Assembly: GCF_001598335.1 (NCBI RefSeq)
Contig: NZ_BCYT01000023.1
Span: 1 to 46,422, forward strand
DNA from: Sphingobium abikonense NBRC 16140
GTDB lineage: Bacteria; Pseudomonadota; Alphaproteobacteria; Sphingomonadales; Sphingomonadaceae
DNA: 46,422 nucleotides
Reading direction: 5' to 3'
Shown here: positions 44,613 through 46,422 of the stretch, piece after piece
Position numbering within the stretch: the first letter of the stretch is position 1
Layout: each line of letters opens with the position of its first letter
The notes under the pieces: generated by a model
The model's database searches: none
Seen by the model: only the letters and a program-made list of their open reading frames with translations
Told to the model about the DNA's origin: nothing
Program-made: the position numbers and the translations under genes

Positions 44613-45359
44613 TCAGCGCCCCGCGGGCCGAAGCGCGCTGGGATGGAGGGCACACAGGGCGGTGCCGACCAGCACCAATGCGCCGGCGAGCACGAGCGCG
44701 ACCACCAGCGACCCGGCGCGCACCACCAGCAGCGCGCCGAGCACGGCGCCGCCGAGTATGGAAAGGACGCTGCCGATCCGGCGCGCCCAGTTCGGATTGG
44801 CGCCGCCCGCCAGCGTGTAGTCCGCCGCGATGCCTGTGACGGTCAGCGTCAGCACCGTCGTGGTGAGGTCCGGAACCTTTAGCTGGCGGATGGTGGCGTT
44901 GCGGAACCCCATGGCAATCGAGGTCGCTGCGATGATCGCGTAGACCGCCCAGCGCGGCGACTGCCCGACGACATCGAACCCGAGCGCGATCGCCGCTGCG
45001 CCCCAGAGCAGCGCGGTCTCGATCGCTGCCGCCGTTAGAAGCCAGCGGCGAAGCGGCCCTGCGCTGAGTGACTTGCCCAAGCGTTCCGCCAGCAGCGCGC
45101 CTACCATGCCCGCAACATGATCGGCAGTGATGCCATGGATGCGCGTGTTGAAGCTGCTGAAATCATCCTTGGGATCGATCAGCGTCTCATATTCGAAGGC
45201 GATCGCGCCGCCGCGGAAGCCGACGATTCCGATCTGGCAGATGCTGCTCACACGGCCGCATGCGGTCTCGACATCTACCGCCACGAAATCGACCGCTCCG
45301 GGATCTACTGCGGAAACGGCTAGGGAGGTACGCGCAAGATCGGCGGACGAAAGGAACAT
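44613..45359 (-). CDS. Chimera: DnaQ-like exonuclease N-terminus fused to DUF1275 membrane domain
   Basis: 248 aa, ATG 45359. Residues 1-84 look like a 3'-5' exonuclease of the DnaQ family (FVAVDVETACG, SSICQIGIVGF, NTRIHGITADHVAG) without its C-terminal half and without the last HxAxxD motif. From about residue 85 the sequence becomes the C-terminal part of a DUF1275 (YoaK-like) membrane protein (VGALLAERLG, LLTAAAIETALLWGAAAIALG, AMGFRNATIRQLKVPDLTTTVLT, then two helices). The two pieces join in frame near 45105 at the shared peptide VAG, as expected from a deletion. Probably non-functional. Confidence 0.75.
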   Translation of the reverse strand: MFLSSADLARTSLAVSAVDPGAVDFVAVDVETACGRVSSICQIGIVGFRGGAIAFEYETLIDPKDDFSSFNTRIHGITADHVAGMVGALLAERLGKSLSAGPLRRWLLTAAAIETALLWGAAAIALGFDVVGQSPRWAVYAIIAATSIAMGFRNATIRQLKVPDLTTTVLTLTVTGIAADYTLAGGANPNWARRIGSVLSILGGAVLGALLVVRAGSLVVALVLAGALVLVGTALCALHPSALRPAGR

Positions 45360-45493
45360 ACCAAGACCATAGCCTCCAACAGTGGCAGGTCCAAGCGGTA
45401 ATGGTGCGCGCTGCCACGTTGATCTGGCGACGATGGGATGTGACAGAGCGAGCCTCTACCACATCCCGGCGCCATTGCGACAAGCCGTCTATA

Positions 45494-46422
45494 TCAACCG
45501 GTCGGGCGTGCCGTCTTGAAGTCGGGGCGCAGCACCTTCCCGCCGTCTCGCAATTGGTCGAGATAATCCGACCAGCGTTGCATCATGCGCACCCGTTCAT
45601 CCCAATATTCGCCGCGCGCGTAGGCACGCCGAACCTGGTTGGTGTCGACATGCGCCAGCTGTCGTTCGATAGCGTCGGGGTTCCACTCGCCCATCTCGTT
45701 GAGCAGCGTTGCCGCCATCGCCCGGAATCCGTGGGCGGTCATCTGGCCGCTCGTGTAGCCAAGCTTGCGCAGGCCCTGCTTGACGGCGTTCTCAGACATC
45801 GCCTTGCGCGGTTTGCCGAGGCACGGGAACAGGTACTTCCACCAGTGCGTGTGCTCGTGAAGCTCCTTGAGCATCGCGATTACCTGTCGTGACAGGGGCA
45901 CGCGGTGCGGACGCCGCATCTTCATGCGTTCGGCCGGAATGAACCAGATGGCCTCGTCGAAATCGATGTCGGTCCACTCGGCCTGTCGGAGTTCGCCGGG
46001 ACGCAGCAGCACATGCGGGGAGAGGCGCATGGCCATGACTGTCACCTTGTGCCCGCTGTAGCTGTCGATCGCCCGCAGCAGCGCGCCGACCTCGGACGGT
46101 CGCGTGATGGCCGCGAAGTGCTTCACCTTAGGCACGGCGATGGCGCCCCGAAGGTCGGCGGCGACATCCTTGTCGCAGCGAACCGTTGCCACGCCATAGC
46201 GGAAGACGCGACTGAGGACGCTGCGCATGCGCCGCGCACTTTCATAGGCTCCGGTCGCCTCGACCTTGCGAAGCACGGCGAGTGCCTCGTGCGGCGTGAT
46301 CTGCGCGATCGGGATAGTACCGATCAATGGATACGCCTTGGCGAGCAGCCAGCGAATTTTGTCGACGGTCACGGGCGCGAGGCCATCCCGCTCGCATTTG
46401 ATGAGCCATTCCTCGGCAACCG
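45494..46422 (-). CDS. P4-type tyrosine-recombinase integrase, 5' end outside window
   Basis: At least 309 residues; the frame runs through the right edge (VAEEWLIKCERDGLAP before the internal GTG at 46372), so the start and the DUF4102-like arm-binding domain are beyond the window. Core-binding domain around ITPHEALAVLRKVEATGAYESARRMRSVL and the catalytic residues R in LLRPGELRQAEW, H and R in MTAHGFRAMAATLLNEMG, H in IERQLAHVDTN, and Y in YARGEYWDERVRMMQRWSDYL. It probably drives the element whose debris lies between it and tRNA-Thr. Confidence 0.92.
   Translation of the reverse strand, partial: VAEEWLIKCERDGLAPVTVDKIRWLLAKAYPLIGTIPIAQITPHEALAVLRKVEATGAYESARRMRSVLSRVFRYGVATVRCDKDVAADLRGAIAVPKVKHFAAITRPSEVGALLRAIDSYSGHKVTVMAMRLSPHVLLRPGELRQAEWTDIDFDEAIWFIPAERMKMRRPHRVPLSRQVIAMLKELHEHTHWWKYLFPCLGKPRKAMSENAVKQGLRKLGYTSGQMTAHGFRAMAATLLNEMGEWNPDAIERQLAHVDTNQVRRAYARGEYWDERVRMMQRWSDYLDQLRDGGKVLRPDFKTARPTG

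Noticed and set aside
45360..45493. Attachment site between the chimera and the integrase
   Set aside because: No repeat of the tRNA-Thr or tRNA-Gly 3' ends was found there.

Overview
The window is high-GC DNA (coding third positions rich in G and C, local AT-rich patches) that looks like a member of the Sphingomonadaceae (Sphingobium, Novosphingobium or Sphingomonas). The reasons are the TonB receptor plus catabolic-operon style, the S9/M24 peptidase pair, a PaoABC-type molybdenum enzyme, tRNA-Gly(GCC) and tRNA-Thr(GGT) genes, and the short basic 46-aa protein next to the tRNA. These are family-level impressions; no search was run.

Layout. (1) 1-4497: end of a restriction/defence locus, with a DUF262/DUF1524 (GmrSD-like) protein overlapping a type I HsdR. 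(2) 4498-4969: AT-rich boundary and promoter region. (3) 4970-30461: a roughly 25-kb catabolic cluster of six facing or diverging transcription units. (4) 30462-33370: scarred accessory DNA: a decapitated Rhs tip with a HEAGH toxin-like domain, an AT-rich putative immunity gene, the C-terminal scrap of a MobF/TrwC-type relaxase-helicase, a plasmid-type DUF6641 gene, and tRNA-Gly. (5) 33688-42249: chromosomal-looking genes (paoABC-type aldehyde oxidoreductase, thioesterase, oligopeptidase B, Xaa-Pro aminopeptidase, a small basic protein, tRNA-Thr). (6) 42250-46422: mobile-element debris after tRNA-Thr: a dead IS21 istA, a decapitated alpha/beta hydrolase, RidA, a TMEM175 channel, an exonuclease/DUF1275 chimera and a P4-type integrase running off the window.

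The central finding is the catabolic cluster. It couples a two-subunit GMC oxidoreductase (catalytic subunit plus a Tat-signal-bearing small subunit) to both subunits of a C-glycoside deglycosidase (a metal-dependent TIM barrel plus a DUF6379 beta subunit). That is the logic of 3-keto-glycoside chemistry: oxidise the sugar at C3, then eliminate the aglycone. Around this core sit a TonB receptor and three MFS transporters for uptake or efflux, a GH3 beta-glucosidase, and a flavin monooxygenase with its FMN reductase. There is also a two-domain extradiol dioxygenase, a C-C-hydrolase-like alpha/beta hydrolase, a cyclase/amidohydrolase-like enzyme and a fumarylacetoacetase-family enzyme, which together suggest an aromatic aglycone-cleavage route. 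A Gfo/Idh/MocA dehydrogenase and four further sugar-isomerase TIM barrels probably process the released keto-sugar.

Regulation can be read directly. A TetR repressor lies in the middle of the cluster, and a 16-bp near-palindrome, TAGAA-N6-TTCTA, recurs upstream of five units: the TonB receptor, the GMC operon, the DHA2 exporter, the MFS-deglycosidase operon, and tetR/LLM. At four of the five it sits at the predicted transcription start. The three minus-strand TIM-barrel genes lack an obvious copy.
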